A stretch of 64,000 bases of DNA from Dugong dugon (GCA_030035585.1 CM057462.1:113703234-113767233), one strand, 5' to 3'; positions 32,430 to 44,725 are shown, counted from the stretch's first letter. The notes: generated from the letters alone by a model not told the origin. Numbers and translations are program-made.

Positions 32430-32599
32430 ATCCCAGGTACTGAGATATATGCTTTACATGAATTATCTCACTTAAGTTCTACAACAGCCTTATCAGGGGC
32501 TTCCATAGTTACTTCCATTTTACAGAACAGGAGACTAAATTTAGTACGATTAAATAATTTACCTAAGTTCACATAGCTAGTAAATGGTGAATCTAGGAT
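32430..32599 (-). repeat. MIR, antisense
   Basis: TTTACATGAATTATCTCACT, CCATTTTACAGAACAGGAG, CCTAAGTTCACATAGCTAGT and AATGGTGAATCTAGGATT are reversed MIR in order. Confidence 0.82.
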
Positions 32600-33010
32600 T
32601 GTTGTACTTGTTACTTGCATTGTGTGGACTGAGACTCATGGCGATCCCATGTCTATCAGAACAAAACATTGCCTGATCCTGCGCCACCTTCAAGACTGTT
32701 GGCATATTTGTGTACGCTGTTGCAGCCATTATGTCTACCCATGTCATTGAGGGTTTTCCTTGCCTTCACTGGCCCTCTGCTTTGCCAATTATGATGTCCT
32801 TCTCCAGCTATTGGTCTCTCCTGATGACGTGACCAAAGTAAGCGAGTTGAAGTGTCAGACAATATTCTGTGATCCATAGGGTTTCTATTGGCTAATTTTC
32901 AGAAGTAGATCTCCAAGTGTCTCTTCCTAGTCTATCTTAGTTTGGAAGCTCTCCACTGTGGGTGAACCTGTTGGTATTTTAAAATACCGGTGGTATAGCT
33001 TCCAGCATCC
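32600..33010 (-). mobile_element. chimeric SINE carrying RTE C-terminal coding sequence
   Basis: The 3' end (32600-32650) is the GAGACTCATGGCGATCCCAT RTE/SINE tail. Next, 32660-32850 on the minus strand reads as RTE ORF2 C-terminus (FGHVIRRDQ, LEKDII, GKAEGQ, TWVDIM). Beyond it, 32860-33010 matches the body of the tRNA-Gly SINE at 1590-1700 (GATCCATAGGGTTTCTATTG, CTAATTTTCAGAAGTAGATC, TAGTCTATCTTAGTTTGGAA) and then extends further. No tRNA head is visible, so it may be 5'-truncated. It inserted in a MIR. Confidence 0.78.
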
Positions 33011-34180
33011 ACACCATCCATAAACTCATGCTTTCTACTATGCCCCCTTACCTCCTGTAGTATGGAAAAAAGCAAGACCACCCCACCTCCAGGACATGTG
33101 CTGGCCTGGCCCTGACCGTTACTACATGATGGTCTCTTGGCCTCAGGTGTCAGTGAGCCCTCTGATTTCCCTAATATCACCATGCCTGCAACAGCCATTT
33201 ATTCTGCCACTGTGATTTGTGAGGAAGAAGGAATAGCTCTGGACAGATCGCTGCCCCTATAAGTAGAAGGTCCCCTTTTCTGTATCTTTTCTTGTTTCAC
33301 TTTTCAAATTTATATCCCTCAATCCTCCACCACCACCACTACCACTTTCCACAATAATTGTGGGGAAGGGAAAAAACTCTAACGCTTAAATACAAAAATT
33401 ATATTTTAATTCTAGACTGGATATCAAAGTAAAAAAAGTCCTTTGTAAACTTTAAATTTTATCACTATTTTCCTGCCCAACACTGTGGGTTACATGTGGA
33501 CTTCGCAGCATTTTATCTGGAAACCCAAAGACTGCCCCTCTCCCATTTTTTTTTAATACTCATTTGGGCTTGGCCCTGTAGTTAAGGTTCTTGAGGAAAA
33601 CTTCTAAATTAGATAGTTGTTCATTTGTATCAAAGGAGTTATTACTCAAAATACTTAATGACATCAAAGACTAGTGCAAATACTTAGAAAAATTTAATTC
33701 CTGTAGGTATGGCATAATGATAATGATAAATTAGAAACATCACATATATACTCATACTATGCTCATAAGTGCAACAGAATAGGGTGTCTTTCTTTGGAAC
33801 TGATTGTACCTTCTTCATAATCCCACATCCGCCAGGTAGTATAGAAAAAAAGTACTTATATTGGCCAATTCAGTCTTATTTAGGAATTTATCAGCTGTTT
33901 ATGTAACTCAGTTTCTGCTTAGATGAGTCAGATAAATGCTTATCAGACTTCTGTCCTCTCTCCTGGGTATATGAGGGATGAGTCAGGTATATGGAATCTT
34001 AGAGGAGGTGGAGTCCTTAGCCCTGGAGGAAAAAAGGTGTTCTCTGAGCTCTCCTGGTCTGACCTACTCCCAGGGCTGCTATGGTCTCAGGAGAGGCTTG
34101 TCCATCCCCGGGGCATTCTGTTACCTCCATTGCTAGAAACTGCCTTTAACAAAAAAGTAAAAAAAAAAAAAAAAGAAAAA
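33011..34180. other. unassigned, slightly GC-richer non-coding block
   Basis: No gene recognised. Frames at 32932-33198 (minus) and 33923-34201 (plus, 92 codons, running into an A-run and SINE) have no domain. The part near 33010-33210 might be more of the chimeric SINE. Confidence 0.4.
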
Positions 34181-34373
34181 AGAAACTCTACTGCCATTTA
34201 GTCAATTCTGACTCATAGAGACCCTATAGGACAGAGTAGAACTACCCCATAGGGTTTCCAAGACTATAATCTTTACAGAAGCAGACTACCACATCTTTCT
34301 CCTGAGAAGCCACTGGTAGGTTTGAACCACTGACCTTTCAGTTAGCAGCCAAGGGTTTAACCACTGTGCAACC
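34181..34373 (-). mobile_element. AfroSINE, long form
   Basis: AGAAACTCTACTGCCATTTA, TAGGACAGAGTAGAACTACC, ACTATAATCTTTACAGAAGC, CCTTTCAGTTAGCAGCC, ending ACCACTGTGCAACC. An A-rich tract precedes it at about 34153-34182. Confidence 0.92.
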
Positions 34374-34542
34374 TTTAGTGACATTTATTCCTGTTTTGTT
34401 CATTTTATCGGACTGTTCCAGGGCAACGGTAGCTATCTCCCCTTGTTGCCTGGGGAGTGACTGACTCTCCTTTTCCTGATAATATGTATTCCCTGACATA
34501 TGACTGTGATGCCCGATTAGCCTCTGGTCTAGCTGTCTGTAG

Positions 34543-34754
34543 GAGCCCTGGTGGTGCAGTAGTTAAGTGCTCAACTGCTAACCAAAAGGCTGGCACTTGG
34601 AACCTACCAGCCACTCTGTGGGAGAAAGATGTGGCAGTCTGCTTCCATAAAGATTTACAGCCTTGGAAATCCGATGGGGCAGTGCTACTCTATCCTATAG
34701 GGTCATTATGAATTGGAATCAACTCGACAGCAATGGGTTTGGTTTTGGGTTTTC
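34543..34754 (+). mobile_element. AfroSINE, long form
   Basis: GGAGCCCTGGTGGTGCAGTA, CTGGCACTTGGAACCTACC, GGCAGTCTGCTTCCATAAAG, end CAGCAATGGGTTTGGTTTTG. TCTAGCTGT flanks both sides (34529-34537 and about 34754-34762). Confidence 0.95.
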
Positions 34755-35496
34755 TAGCTGTTAACCTGCAACTGTCATCTACAGGAATGCTTCATTCCTC
34801 TTAGACATCTCCTTTGGCAGAGTTGTATGGCAGGTCCTTCAGCTACCTGCAGCCAGATCCTTCTGGTTTATTCCACAGGACACTCAGGAACTTCTGGATA
34901 TCTACCACACTGGTGCTCCTCAGGGGGAATGTGAGGAGCAAAACTCAGACCTTTCTGCACTTGAAGTTACTGAATTTAATTTGATGTAACAGCCCCCATG
35001 TTTAAATAGGAGCAGGCTATAAGATAATAGCTTGCAGAGTCCGCTTGGAGATACAGGAGCCCCCTCTCCTCATCATTCCTTTCAACCTCTCTAGAACGTC
35101 TCTGTAATTCTTCTCTCCTACTCAACTCCCATCTCCAGGAATTTAGGAATAGAAAGAAAAACTGGACCAAGGCTCACCTACTTTCTCTGCCTTCTTTTAC
35201 CCAGAATCCAATGGGCCCTGAAGAGCATGCATTTCCACCTTCTTTCTCTTGAATCCTGCACCAACTCTCCTATAAGACTTTATAGTATTGTTTTTCAGGC
35301 CAGTTTCTCAATATGTTAAAGGGAAAATAAAGGAATTTAGAAAATCCTTTTCTTCCTTACAACCCAAATTTCATGACTATTGTCTTGCTAAAGAAGTCAA
35401 AACAGCCACCTTTTGAGTTTCAAAGATGATCAGGGACTTCTTTGTTCTAATCTTAGGAAAACCTTGCTTGTTCTTCCCTGGAGCTATGTGTAATAC
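34755..35496. other. no feature recognised
   Basis: Non-coding, moderately GC-rich for this window. No nameable repeat. Confidence 0.4.
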
Positions 35497-35547
35497 ATGG
35501 GGTCTCCATGAGTCAGAATTGACTCCAGTGCAACTAACAACAAGCAA
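35497..35547 (+). mobile_element. 50-bp SINE/RTE tail fragment
   Basis: TGGGGTCTCCATGAGTCAGA, ATTGACTCCAGTGCAACTAA, CAACAAGCAAC is the 3' end shared by SINEs and RTE. It is strongly 5'-truncated, and no clear flanking duplication is visible. Confidence 0.82.
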
Positions 35548-35683
35548 CATATGTTTGGGAGATAGAAGGTTGCAAGGAAACTTGATTTAAGAGATTTTAA
35601 GTATTTTGATTTAATATTTCAAATAATTCTCATTATATTTAATCACCATTAAAATAACAATATTAGATTCTTATTAGGTCAGA

Positions 35684-35895
35684 ATGGAGCCCTGGTGGCA
35701 CAAAGGTTAAGCACCTGGATGCGAAGCAAAAGGTTGGTGGCTTGAACCCACCCAGCATCTCTGTAGGAGAAAGATCTGGTGATCTACTTCTATAAAGATT
35801 ACGGCCTAGGAAACCCTATGGGGGCAGTCCTATTCTGTCGTATAAAGTCACTATGAGTCAAAATTGACTCAAAGGCACCTAATAACACAACAACA
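35684..35895 (+). mobile_element. AfroSINE, long form, RTE-type tail, in MIR
   Basis: GGAGCCCTGGTGGCACAAAG, GGTTGGTGGCTTGAACCCAC, GTGATCTACTTCTATAAAG, end AAAGGCACCTAATAACACAA. Target duplication ATTAGGTCAGA (35673-35683) and ATTAAGTCAGA (35896-35906). Confidence 0.95.
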
Positions 35896-35899
35896 ATTA

Positions 35900-36090
35900 A
35901 GTCAGATGTTGTGCTAATCACTTTACTAACATTATTTTATTTTTTATTTAACCTTTACAACAACCCTATTTTGAAAATATTATTACACACATTTTCATAG
36001 AAGGGAACCAAGGCTCAGAGTAATTAACTCAGCTGGTAAGGGATGTGAGCTTTTAACAGAGGTATGTCAGAATCCAGAGTACTAGCTCAT
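35900..36090 (-). repeat. MIR, antisense
   Basis: GTGCTAATCACTTTACTAAC, TTTAACCTTTACAACAACCC, CCAAGGCTCAGAGTAATTAA, CTCAGCTGGTAAGGGATGTG follow reversed MIR. Confidence 0.78.
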
Positions 36091-36229
36091 GTCCAACACA
36101 GTCGAGAATAGCGTCTCTCTGACTACAACCTACATAAGAAATACAATCCAAATACACACATAACTGAAGCAACAGTGTCATTTAAGAATATTTACTTGTA
36201 CTTGATTTTTTATATTCTATACAATTCTT

Positions 36230-36330
36230 TATTGTTATTATTATTTTTAATGTTGGTCACAACCAACTAAACTGATTTCTTGACCTACTAAAGGGTCACA
36301 ACTGATAGTTGAAAAACACTGCTCCAGTGC
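36230..36330 (-). mobile_element. possible hAT-type fragment
   Basis: GACCTACTAAAGGGTCACAA then GTTGAAAAACACTGCTCCAG recalls the GTTTGAGAACCACTG end of Charlie-type elements. Short and weak. Confidence 0.33.
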
Positions 36331-36814
36331 CTCCTGCATAAATACCACAGAATTGTAACAGAGATTACATCAGACTATTTAGCCATTTGGAAATCAGGCT
36401 AAGGTAATTTTTCAAGTACAAGGTGTAATTGAGAGAGCTTGGGTATGAAAGGCTTGAAGCAAGTAAAATGTCAATTAAATACTAAGTAGCTTTAAAACTA
36501 CTTAGCAAGAGGAAATCCAGAAGCTGAACAAACATAGATTAGTAGTTAAAAGACTTGCCTTTATTAAATGGTTTCACACAGTCTTCATCTTTAGTTTGGC
36601 CTCTCCGAACTTATATCTAGGTATTTTCACCCTTAATTTTGATCTGTAGGATTTAATTACATCCTCGGATTTTAATTTTTTCCCTAGGATTTACATAGGA
36701 AGGCACCATCGGTTCCTTCAAAATTGTACTTCAAAATTCTAAACAGTTTCAAAAGAGAAAGGCCTTCCTGAGCATCCAAATTCTTGGAAGATGTTGGAAT
36801 GTCAGTGAACATTC
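36331..36814. other. no feature recognised
   Basis: AT-rich non-coding sequence. Confidence 0.4.
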
Positions 36815-36827
36815 TCTACGTAGAATA

Positions 36828-37034
36828 CAAAAAACAAACCCATTGCTGTTGAGTCAAATCCAACTCACAGCAATCCTATAGGACAGAGTAGAATTGTCCC
36901 ATAGAGTTTCCAAGGTTTTCATCTTTCCTGAAGCCAGCTGCCACATGTTTCTCCCAAGGAGCAGCTGGTGGGTTCTAAGAGCTGACCTTTCAGTTAGCAA
37001 ACGAGCACTTAACCACTGCACCACCAGGGTTTCT
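36828..37034 (-). mobile_element. AfroSINE, long form
   Basis: AAAAAACAAACCCATTGCTG, TAGGACAGAGTAGAATTGTC, GCCAGCTGCCACATGTTTC, end CACCACCAGGGTTTC. Target duplication TCTACGTAGAATA (36815-36827) and TCTACCTAGAATA (37035-37047). Confidence 0.95.
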
Positions 37035-37047
37035 TCTACCTAGAATA

Positions 37048-37539
37048 AGCAAGATAAATTCAGAATTGATAATGTCAAATAATAAATTTGCAGATGAATG
37101 AATGACATTTTAAAAAACAGGAAGTTTGGAAAATGTTTGAGAATTTCAAGATCAGAAAACTTTTCAAAATAGGAAATAGGTTCCTGCCTTTTCAGCCAAA
37201 GGATCATGATTAAACTGTGTGTTGGGAGTGCTTGCTTTAGGCCACATTCAAGTAAATCAAGAACTGGGCTCTCTTCCATGTTTATTGCACTTTCTAGTTC
37301 TCACTAAATTATACCTTTAACCGCTGAGACATTTGCAATGGCACCTGGATGTGGTTACAGATTGGATTAGCATTACCAAGCAGATTCTTCTGACATGCTG
37401 GAAGTCCTAATCCATCAGTTACTTACTAAAGCCTAATACATAACATCAGTAGCTCTTAGGGGCAGGCTTTGCAGATACACAACTAGAGAACCAAACAGAA
37501 GCATTTGAAAATATGGAAAAGAAACTACTCAAGATACAG
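37048..37539. other. no feature recognised
   Basis: Non-coding. The 79-codon minus frame at 37040-37279 starts beside the SINE and has no domain. Confidence 0.4.
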
Positions 37540-37720
37540 TAAAGGAAAGGGTGCTTGACTAGCATTGGGGGTATCTGTGTTCTAGTCCTCCAACCACCAC
37601 GAACTAGTTTTAAAAGCCTTACAAAGTTACTGGGCCTCCTTAGACTTTAGATTTCTTGCCTATAAAATGAAGTTATGGTTGCCTAGCTTCTAATGTTATG
37701 TCAAATACATGGGATAAATT
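37540..37720 (+). repeat. MIR, sense, diverged
   Basis: GTGTTCTAGTCCTCCAACC, ACAAAGTTACTGGGCCTCC, TTCTTGCCTATAAAATGAAG keep the MIR order. Confidence 0.5.
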
Positions 37721-38439
37721 TTTGCCCTCACACTGCCACACGAGATTGAAATCACCATTTTATAGTTATTTTCTTCAATACCCTAATTAGATAAGTACGT
37801 TTCAGAGCATGATATAAATGAACAATCCCACAATTCCGCGCCACTGGAAACCTAGCACAGGTGTTGCCATGAGAGGGTTAAACAAAGTGTAAACAAGGCT
37901 ATGGGAGGAGAAATTCACATAACCTGCAGGGGGCACTAAGGTGCTTTTAGAGCAAGAGATTAATGGGCCCTGGAGGTACCTGTTGCCCCAAGTATGAGGA
38001 GCAAATGGGAAGAAAGGAATTGTTACAGAGATATCTTCGTTTATCGTTCAGTATATGGTCCGGTTACTCTCTGACTTCTGTCTCAAGTAGACAGCCTAGA
38101 CAGTAATCAGTGATTAAAAAAGATAAACTACTAACTGATAGAAGAAGAAAAAAAAATCCAGAAACGAAAGCTTCTTTCTAAGGACTTGATAAATGAGCCC
38201 TTGCTACCTAATAACTTTAGGATTTGCCATTTAGGAAAGACTAGGAAAAACAAGGAGAAAATGTTCAGAGCTCATGACATATTGATTATTGGCAGAGCAG
38301 AGGTAAATTACAGGGAGACTCCTCAAGAGTTTTAGTTGCTCCTTTACAGAGTAAGGTCAGAGGATATCTCAGATGGAAGATTCAAGTCAATGACTTATAG
38401 TGCCTGATTTCTTCTCAGGATGACATGAGTCAGACTAAG
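37721..38439. other. no feature recognised
   Basis: Repeat-poor non-coding sequence. Confidence 0.4.
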
Positions 38440-38605
38440 AATGATGCCCACAAATGCCCTCACTTTTGTATAATACTTAACAATTGGTAAAGCCCCTTGT
38501 ACAGACATTATCTCATTTGATCCTCATGGCAACCATTTTATATTTGAAGGTTTGGAGAGGTTAAGTGGCTTGACCAAAGTCAAACTTCAGAACTGGGTCT
38601 TTAAA
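38440..38605 (-). repeat. MIR, antisense
   Basis: ATTATCTCATTTGATCCTCA, TGGCAACCATTTTATATTTG, GGAGAGGTTAAGTGGCTTGA are reversed MIR. Confidence 0.78.
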
Positions 38606-39204
38606 GGAAATATTAATTTCTAGTGATTTTTAACAGATTGTTGTGCTATTCTAACCATCAAGTGTGTTTGGGGGGACTTAATCACAATGGAAAAATTCTG
38701 TTACAAGCCCAAAAGACGTCAGTGTATGTTTCAAAATGAAACTCAAATGGCAAATACTCACAAAACTAAATAAAGAAAATTTCTCATCACATACTCTGTA
38801 GCTCTAAGATGCTAAAAAGAGTTTTCACAACATTGTGGAGCCAACACAAATGGCTAATCTTAACAGCACACTAAATTGGCAGTCATGTAGTCTGCCTGAT
38901 CAACTATCTTGCTGACAATATGCCATGCTGCTTGAAATGTATCCTTGTTACAACTCCTCTGGGTAAAGATATCATTCCCAAAAGGTCCCAGTGAGAAAGT
39001 GAATAGGAATTCTAGTAATAAAATTTAATCATATAAGTGGGACTATGTATTCTTTCCATTCTCTCCGAAGTAATTCATTATTGTCTATATTCAGGTTAGA
39101 GTCCCAGGCCAGCGTCACAAGCCAAACTCCTGGGAAGAGAATCTGGAGAGTCAAAACAGGAAGAACAGGTTTGGGTGTGAACTCCAAGGAAAAACCTCCC
39201 TCCT
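38606..39204. other. no feature recognised
   Basis: AT-rich non-coding sequence. Confidence 0.4.
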
Positions 39205-39425
39205 CAAGATGAGACATAATGATGTCATGGGCTTGAAGAGGGACTTTGAAGTCAGACCCAGGTTTGAAATCCAGCTCTGCCAGTAAATAGAGTACTAAAC
39301 TCACTAAGCCTCATTTTCTTATCTGTGAAATGGGGATAAAATATTGATCCTACAAGTTGTTGTAAGGATGAGAAATAATACATGGGAATATGTGGCACAT
39401 AGTAAATCCTCAGTAACTAAAATTG
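39205..39425 (+). repeat. MIR, sense
   Basis: GAAGTCAGACCCAGGTTTGA, AATCCAGCTCTGCCAG, CTCATTTTCTTATCTGTGA, TGGGGATAAAATATTGATC, GTGGCACATAGTAAATCCTC. This is one of the best-preserved MIRs here. Confidence 0.88.
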
Positions 39426-42400
39426 GGGTGGAGGGGCCTGATGCCTAGTGGGAAATGAGTACAAGCCATGTTTAAAGTCCGGAAGACAAGTTTGCCCTCT
39501 TCCCAGCCCGCTTAAGGCTAGCTCAGAAATCAGGTCTTGCTGTGAGTCTGCATAGCCAACAGGCCAAGGACTCTGTCAGAAGCCATCCTTTGTCTGAGTG
39601 TCACTTTGAGTTCCCAAGTGTAAGTATTTATTGTACTTTGATTTATATGAGTCCTCCAAGATCAAAGATGGATTCTGAGTGTTAGCTGTCAAATGAATGA
39701 ACTATTCTGGAAATGTAAAAGCAATGCATGTTGCCTTAGGAATAGCTCATTTGCAAAATCTAACATGCTATAACATTGACATATTTCCTCATTTCATCTA
39801 TTAAATCTTCCATTTTAGTAAAACTAGTTTGTCACAACCAAATGCTACATTTATGTACACCTATGTACACATTGTATGTGTACAGTCTGCCTGTAGTATC
39901 TGATGAATACTCGGTCTGATTTGAAAAAAACAGGAAAATTAAAGTCCAAGTATGAATTAACAGTCCCTGCATTTTAAATATCTATTGGATGTGGCTACAT
40001 TAAAAAAAAAAAAAAAGTACATAGATTTTTAAAATTTTAATTCTTTTAGCATGTCTGTCAATAGAACTAAAAGTAGTTCTTAAAAAAAGTATCCCATTGA
40101 GAAACCTGTGAAAAACAGATACCATGAATTGAAACAACTCCAGGTTAACTGTAGTGCATTAATGGGTCCTGCTTGTGAGATACTGGGTTAGAGATGGGAA
40201 TAAACTTTCCTATTCCCTGAGCTTTTGTTGTAATCTTCCATCCAGACCTTGGTCTATTTTATTTGAATCTGCCTGCGTTTCACGTGGGAAAAATGTTTAT
40301 GTAAAGATTGACCTCTCTCTGGGTCTCTCAGCTACTTGTTTGTGGTATAGATGAGTGTGCCAGCTCAAACTCCTCTGTTCACTGTTGACTAAGACATTGA
40401 AGAGTTCTTCAGGCTCCACTAGGCCTGAGAAGAGTCTATTCAGAGTCTCAGCCTTTTTCTTCCTGCCAAGCTACTTTTTTTTATTAGGCTGATAAACTCC
40501 TGAATTGTTGAAAAGCAGCTGTTCAAGGAAGGATTTAGCTGATTCTCATGGGGTTTCTGGGTGTGTGAGAGATATATTTGTGTCTGGGATCCACTGGTCC
40601 CTAGCACAGTTAGACCCAGGCGACCTCTCTTTCTAGCTTAAAAAAAAAGGGTTTCTGGAATGTGATGGAAACACAGCACTACTTTTCAAGAACTCCATAC
40701 CTTCTCAATCAATTTCCTTTTTCCTTCTGTGCCCCATCTCAGTGTGGATCTCTTCCTACTACTGTTAGTCTTTAAAATTAGTATTTCAGGTATTTAATTT
40801 TTACCAGGTGAACGCAAACCAGAAAGGAAAAACATAGCTTTGTTTAAAGAGAGAGAGAGAGATGGAGAAAGAAAAGAAGGTGGGGAAGGGATTTCGGCCA
40901 CAACACTGAGCTCTGACTAAGGTTAAGTCTAGTCAGATGCATGAAGGGGTTTGAACTGTTAATTCTCACATATTGCTCAAGTAAGCAAAACTAAAAGCAT
41001 TTAATTTTTCTAATAATCTCAGATTTGTTTTCCTTGTAATGTACTACACAATCTGTATTGATTACTCTGTCAGTAAGATATGCATTTAATAAACATGTAT
41101 TCCAAAGTGAAGCATAAAATCAAAGTTAAATGACTGTTTTTGAAAGTCACTTTTTCCCCCTAGTGTGTCAAAACAAAATGTCGACTGGGTGAAAAAAAAA
41201 AGAGTTACATTTCAATTGTTTCTTGAAAAACAAATTCATAACAGATAGTAAGATGAACACAGCAAAAACAGGCAGCAGAAAACCAGAAGAATAAATTCCA
41301 TACTTTCTGGAAATAAGTTAGATGTAAAGACTTCTTTCCCAAAATCATTTGGAGACAGAAAAAAGCTTAGCTAAAAGTTGTAAAGGGAGAATAATTTTTA
41401 ATGGTTCTGAGAACAAACAAACAAGAATTTCTAGTTTTTCTTACAAAATTGTTGAATAGATAAAAATATTTAAGTATCAAATATTGATTTATTATATATG
41501 CCATTTTTGTGCATGTAGTAAAGATTAAATGATATGCCTTTAGCATTATCTATGAAGGACATTATTTACATATAAGAGCAAATTACTTTGCCAAATTTTA
41601 AATACCCTGTTGCTGAATCTTCAGTACCACCAAAAGCAATATTTGCAACTATGCAAAAATATTACACATTTTCATGCTCTTCAGTAGAAATCTATAGAAA
41701 GCAAATTGTAAATGTGAAAAGTACTAAATAGAAGGGGCGATTAAAAGGAAAAGCAAATTTACATTTGTAGTAGTGCAGGGTACTGTTGTTTTTGATTTGT
41801 TATATGCCTTTATCCCACATGCTATTTCACCCTTCATGACACACATCAATACCTTCTTTATGTCTGGCTATTACCACTCATTTAAAAATCTATTTTACAT
41901 GATTCTTCCAGCCAAAAATGGACCATAATGACACAGAATACAGCATGTGCTTCATAAATTCTGTAAGAATCAATCCTTTGGCTGGGAATTTGTCAGTCTT
42001 TCAAAGTTACGCATCATTAAACTTTACTGTTATTACAGTGGACTCTTCTTCAAAGTCCAGTACCTAGCTCATATTGGAGAAAAACTTTCAGAGCCAAGAA
42101 AGGTTGAGAGAAGCAAAAACTGCTTGCAGTGGGATATATACCTTCAGATGAGGCTTAATTTGCAAAATGCAAACAGAACAAAAGCTATTTTGCTCATGTA
42201 TGGACAGATTATAGTTCATATAGATTATAGTTTATAAGATTCAGGTTACGTTTACTAAAAGTCACAGAGATGATATCCAAACAAGTTTGGAGAATATGAA
42301 AATTAATTGTCTACTGACCAGACTCCACCTCTCTTCCAATACTCCTACAACTACAGCAGACAGGTGAGGAAACAATTGACTCCTGGTTTCTTCACCTGTT

Positions 42401-42599
42401 TTACACTACTTTCTGGATTCACTTGTAATGAGAACACTCCAATGCCTTTGGTTTTTGTTCTCTGTGAGAGGCCCTTGGTGTTTGTCATAATGACTGGTCT
42501 GTGTAGACACCTTCTTTTTAGCCACACCTATCAGGATTCCAGCTGTAATCATGTCACCTGCATACGGCCTCATCAGCATCAAATGAAATCACTGGCAGA
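39426..42599. other. long repeat-poor non-coding stretch
   Basis: About 3.2 kb with no AfroSINE, unusual in this window. An A-run lies at about 40002-40016 and a (GA)n tract at 40848-40861. Frames at 41947-42237 (96 codons) and 42307-42612 (101 codons, running into L2) show no family motif. Absence of SINEs could mean constraint or chance. Confidence 0.5.
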
Positions 42600-43275
42600 G
42601 AGCCCTGTGTGAGCTGGCTCCTGCTTACCTCTCTAAACCGTCAGTCAAGATCTTACCGTTCTAACCATAATGAAATAGTTACAGCTCACAGAACAGATCA
42701 AGCTCTTGCTGCTGGATGGATACAAGATGTTGATTCTTGCTTGCAGTTCCCTTCACTTGTCCCTCCTTTCTCCTCTATTACTTTCGTTATGATCTCATTC
42801 ATCATCTTCTCTGGGAAATCCTCCCCGACCACATTTGGTTGAGTTGGGTGCTCTGCCTCTGTTCTTCTGGGGAGCACCCTTGTGATACCCTACGTTGTAT
42901 TTATTTGTTGTTGTTGTTAGTTGCTATCGAGTCAGTTCTGACTCATTGCGACCCCATGTGTGCAGAGTAGAACTGTTTCATAGGATTTTCGAAGTTCTGA
43001 CCTTTCAGAAGCAGATCACCAGGCCTATCTACCAAGACGTTTCTGAGTGAGTCTGAACTACCAACCTTCGGCCAGTAGTCCAGCACTTAACCTTTTGCAT
43101 CACCCAGGGGACTGTTACTGTGTTTATACTGTAATGATATTACCTGTTTATTGCCCTCTATAACAATGACTTTTATTATAGTAGGAATTGTATCTTATTT
43201 ACCATTATTCCTCCTCAACCCAGTGCTTGCACATAGTAGATGCTCAAAAACTACTCAGTGAATAAATGAATGAAA
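42600..43275 (+). mobile_element. L2 3' region, sense, with nested SINE
   Basis: AGCTGGCTCCTGCTTACCTC, TCTCTGGGAAATCCTCCCCG, ATAGTAGGAATTGTATCTTA, AACCCAGTGCTTGCACATAG and AGTGAATAAATGAATGAA match the L2 end in order. SINE 42905-43112 interrupts it. Confidence 0.78.
42905..43112 (-). mobile_element. second AfroSINE subfamily in L2
   Basis: TTGTTGTTGTTAGTTGCTAT, CCCCATGTGTGCAGAGTAG, CAGAAGCAGATCACCAGGCC, TTTTGCATCACCCAGGGGAC. Confidence 0.93.
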
Positions 43276-44224
43276 TCTTCAATGTGCATTGTGAAATGGT
43301 AAATCTGAAAGAGGTATAAAACATGTCCCCTGTTCTTGAGTGTCTTACAATAAGGCAGGGAAAACAGAGCATTGGCATAGAAGAAGAAAAGGAATTCAGA
43401 AAAAAATAGCATAAAAATTATTTTCATCAGCTATGAGAAAGTATTAACTTCATGATAATACCAAACAAAAGATATTTCTCAAATTAGTCATTAATAGACT
43501 ACATGAGTAAGTAAAAAATAAATGGCTTTTTGAATGAAGGAATTACACGAAATCATAACACCTTTCGTAAGTATGTTTTCACTTATTTCTGTGGCTGAAA
43601 TGTAGCACCCGCTGGTTTGTTGACAATGCCTTCAGGGCCACATTGCCACATGGGAAAGTTTGAGATGCAAAGATTCCTTTATGTTCGTTCCTTCACTCAC
43701 TCAGTCTTTCAGTTCCAGCTATTTCCAAGTTTGCCTAAACTCTTAAAAATTGCCCTGAAGAAAAAAAGTCTGATTCTCTATTCTTAAAAGAGTTAAGATA
43801 ATAAAGTGCTTACAATTGTACCTGGCACATTGTTAACTTTCAATACGTGTTTATTATTCTTATTTAACACCCCCAGATAATTTCAAATTACCTTTTCAGA
43901 AGCACTATATCTAAACCCAAAGGCAAGTACAGATTGAAAAGAAAAGTGAGATAAACGAACCATGCAGCAAATTCTTACCCTGTTTCTTGTGTTTGAATTA
44001 TAGTTCAGAGTTCAGGCAATAGAACTGATTGCCAGACAATAAGGAGTTGTGTTTGGTCTGGGTCAGGCATAAATAAGCTTAAATCTGGCACAGGTAGGAA
44101 TCCGCTAGTGTATTGTTCTGGCCATGTGCTCTTGTTTACTTCTATAATCTTCATTTCCCATTTTTCTGTCAGTCTGCAAGGAGTGGGGGTGGGAGGTGGG
44201 TCATTCTCCCACCACAAGCTGACA
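43276..44224. other. no gene; one short MIR-like tail
   Basis: GATAATAAAGTGCTTACAAT through TGTACCTGGCACATTG (about 43797-43832) resembles a MIR 3' end. Otherwise unassigned. Confidence 0.42.
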
Positions 44225-44725
44225 GGCAGCCAGGCATGGTGGGCTTAGGAGTCAGAAATCCCTGACTTTGAACATGGTTCCACCCTTAGCCTCTCTGGAT
44301 CTCGTTTTCTTTATTTGTAAAGATGAAATTAATAACCAGACATACTTTAAAATCTCTTGAGGATAAGTGCTAATTAATATAAAAATTAATGTCATAGGTA
44401 TACTCTGATCTCGGTGAGCGAAAAAAAAAAGCTCTTCTAAGTGGGTAACTGATTAATGTCCGTTGTGATGGCTATAAACACTATGAAGAGTTGGCACCAT
44501 ATATATAGTTCAATAGCGTTCTAGTGCATCACAGTATATGGTCTGTGCCCAGTAGGCTATGGTCTATCTTTTTAAAATATGCCTACCATACAATTTTTCA
44601 CTTGATAGGAATTCAGTTGGTATTTTTGAGCTGAGTAGAAGTGATAAGAATAAGAGATAATCCCCAAAGAATGGTAGAAATATACTCCTATAACATTAGT
44701 CTTATTACTATTCAAATAATAATTT
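44225..44725 (+). repeat. old tandem duplication, copy A (MIR plus flank)
   Basis: 44225-44365 is a sense MIR (CTTAGGAGTCAGAAATCCC, CTCTGGATCTCGTTTTC). 44526-44720 then has GCATCACAGTATATGGTCTG, TTTTTAAAATATGCCTACC, GAAGTGATAAGAATAAGAG and TAGTCTTATTACTATTCAAA, each with a counterpart in order at 45537-45717. Identity is roughly 70% by eye. Confidence 0.65.

Noticed and set aside
42307-42612. 101-codon plus-strand frame as a small gene
   Set aside because: No domain, no evident splice sites or promoter, and its end runs into L2 sequence.
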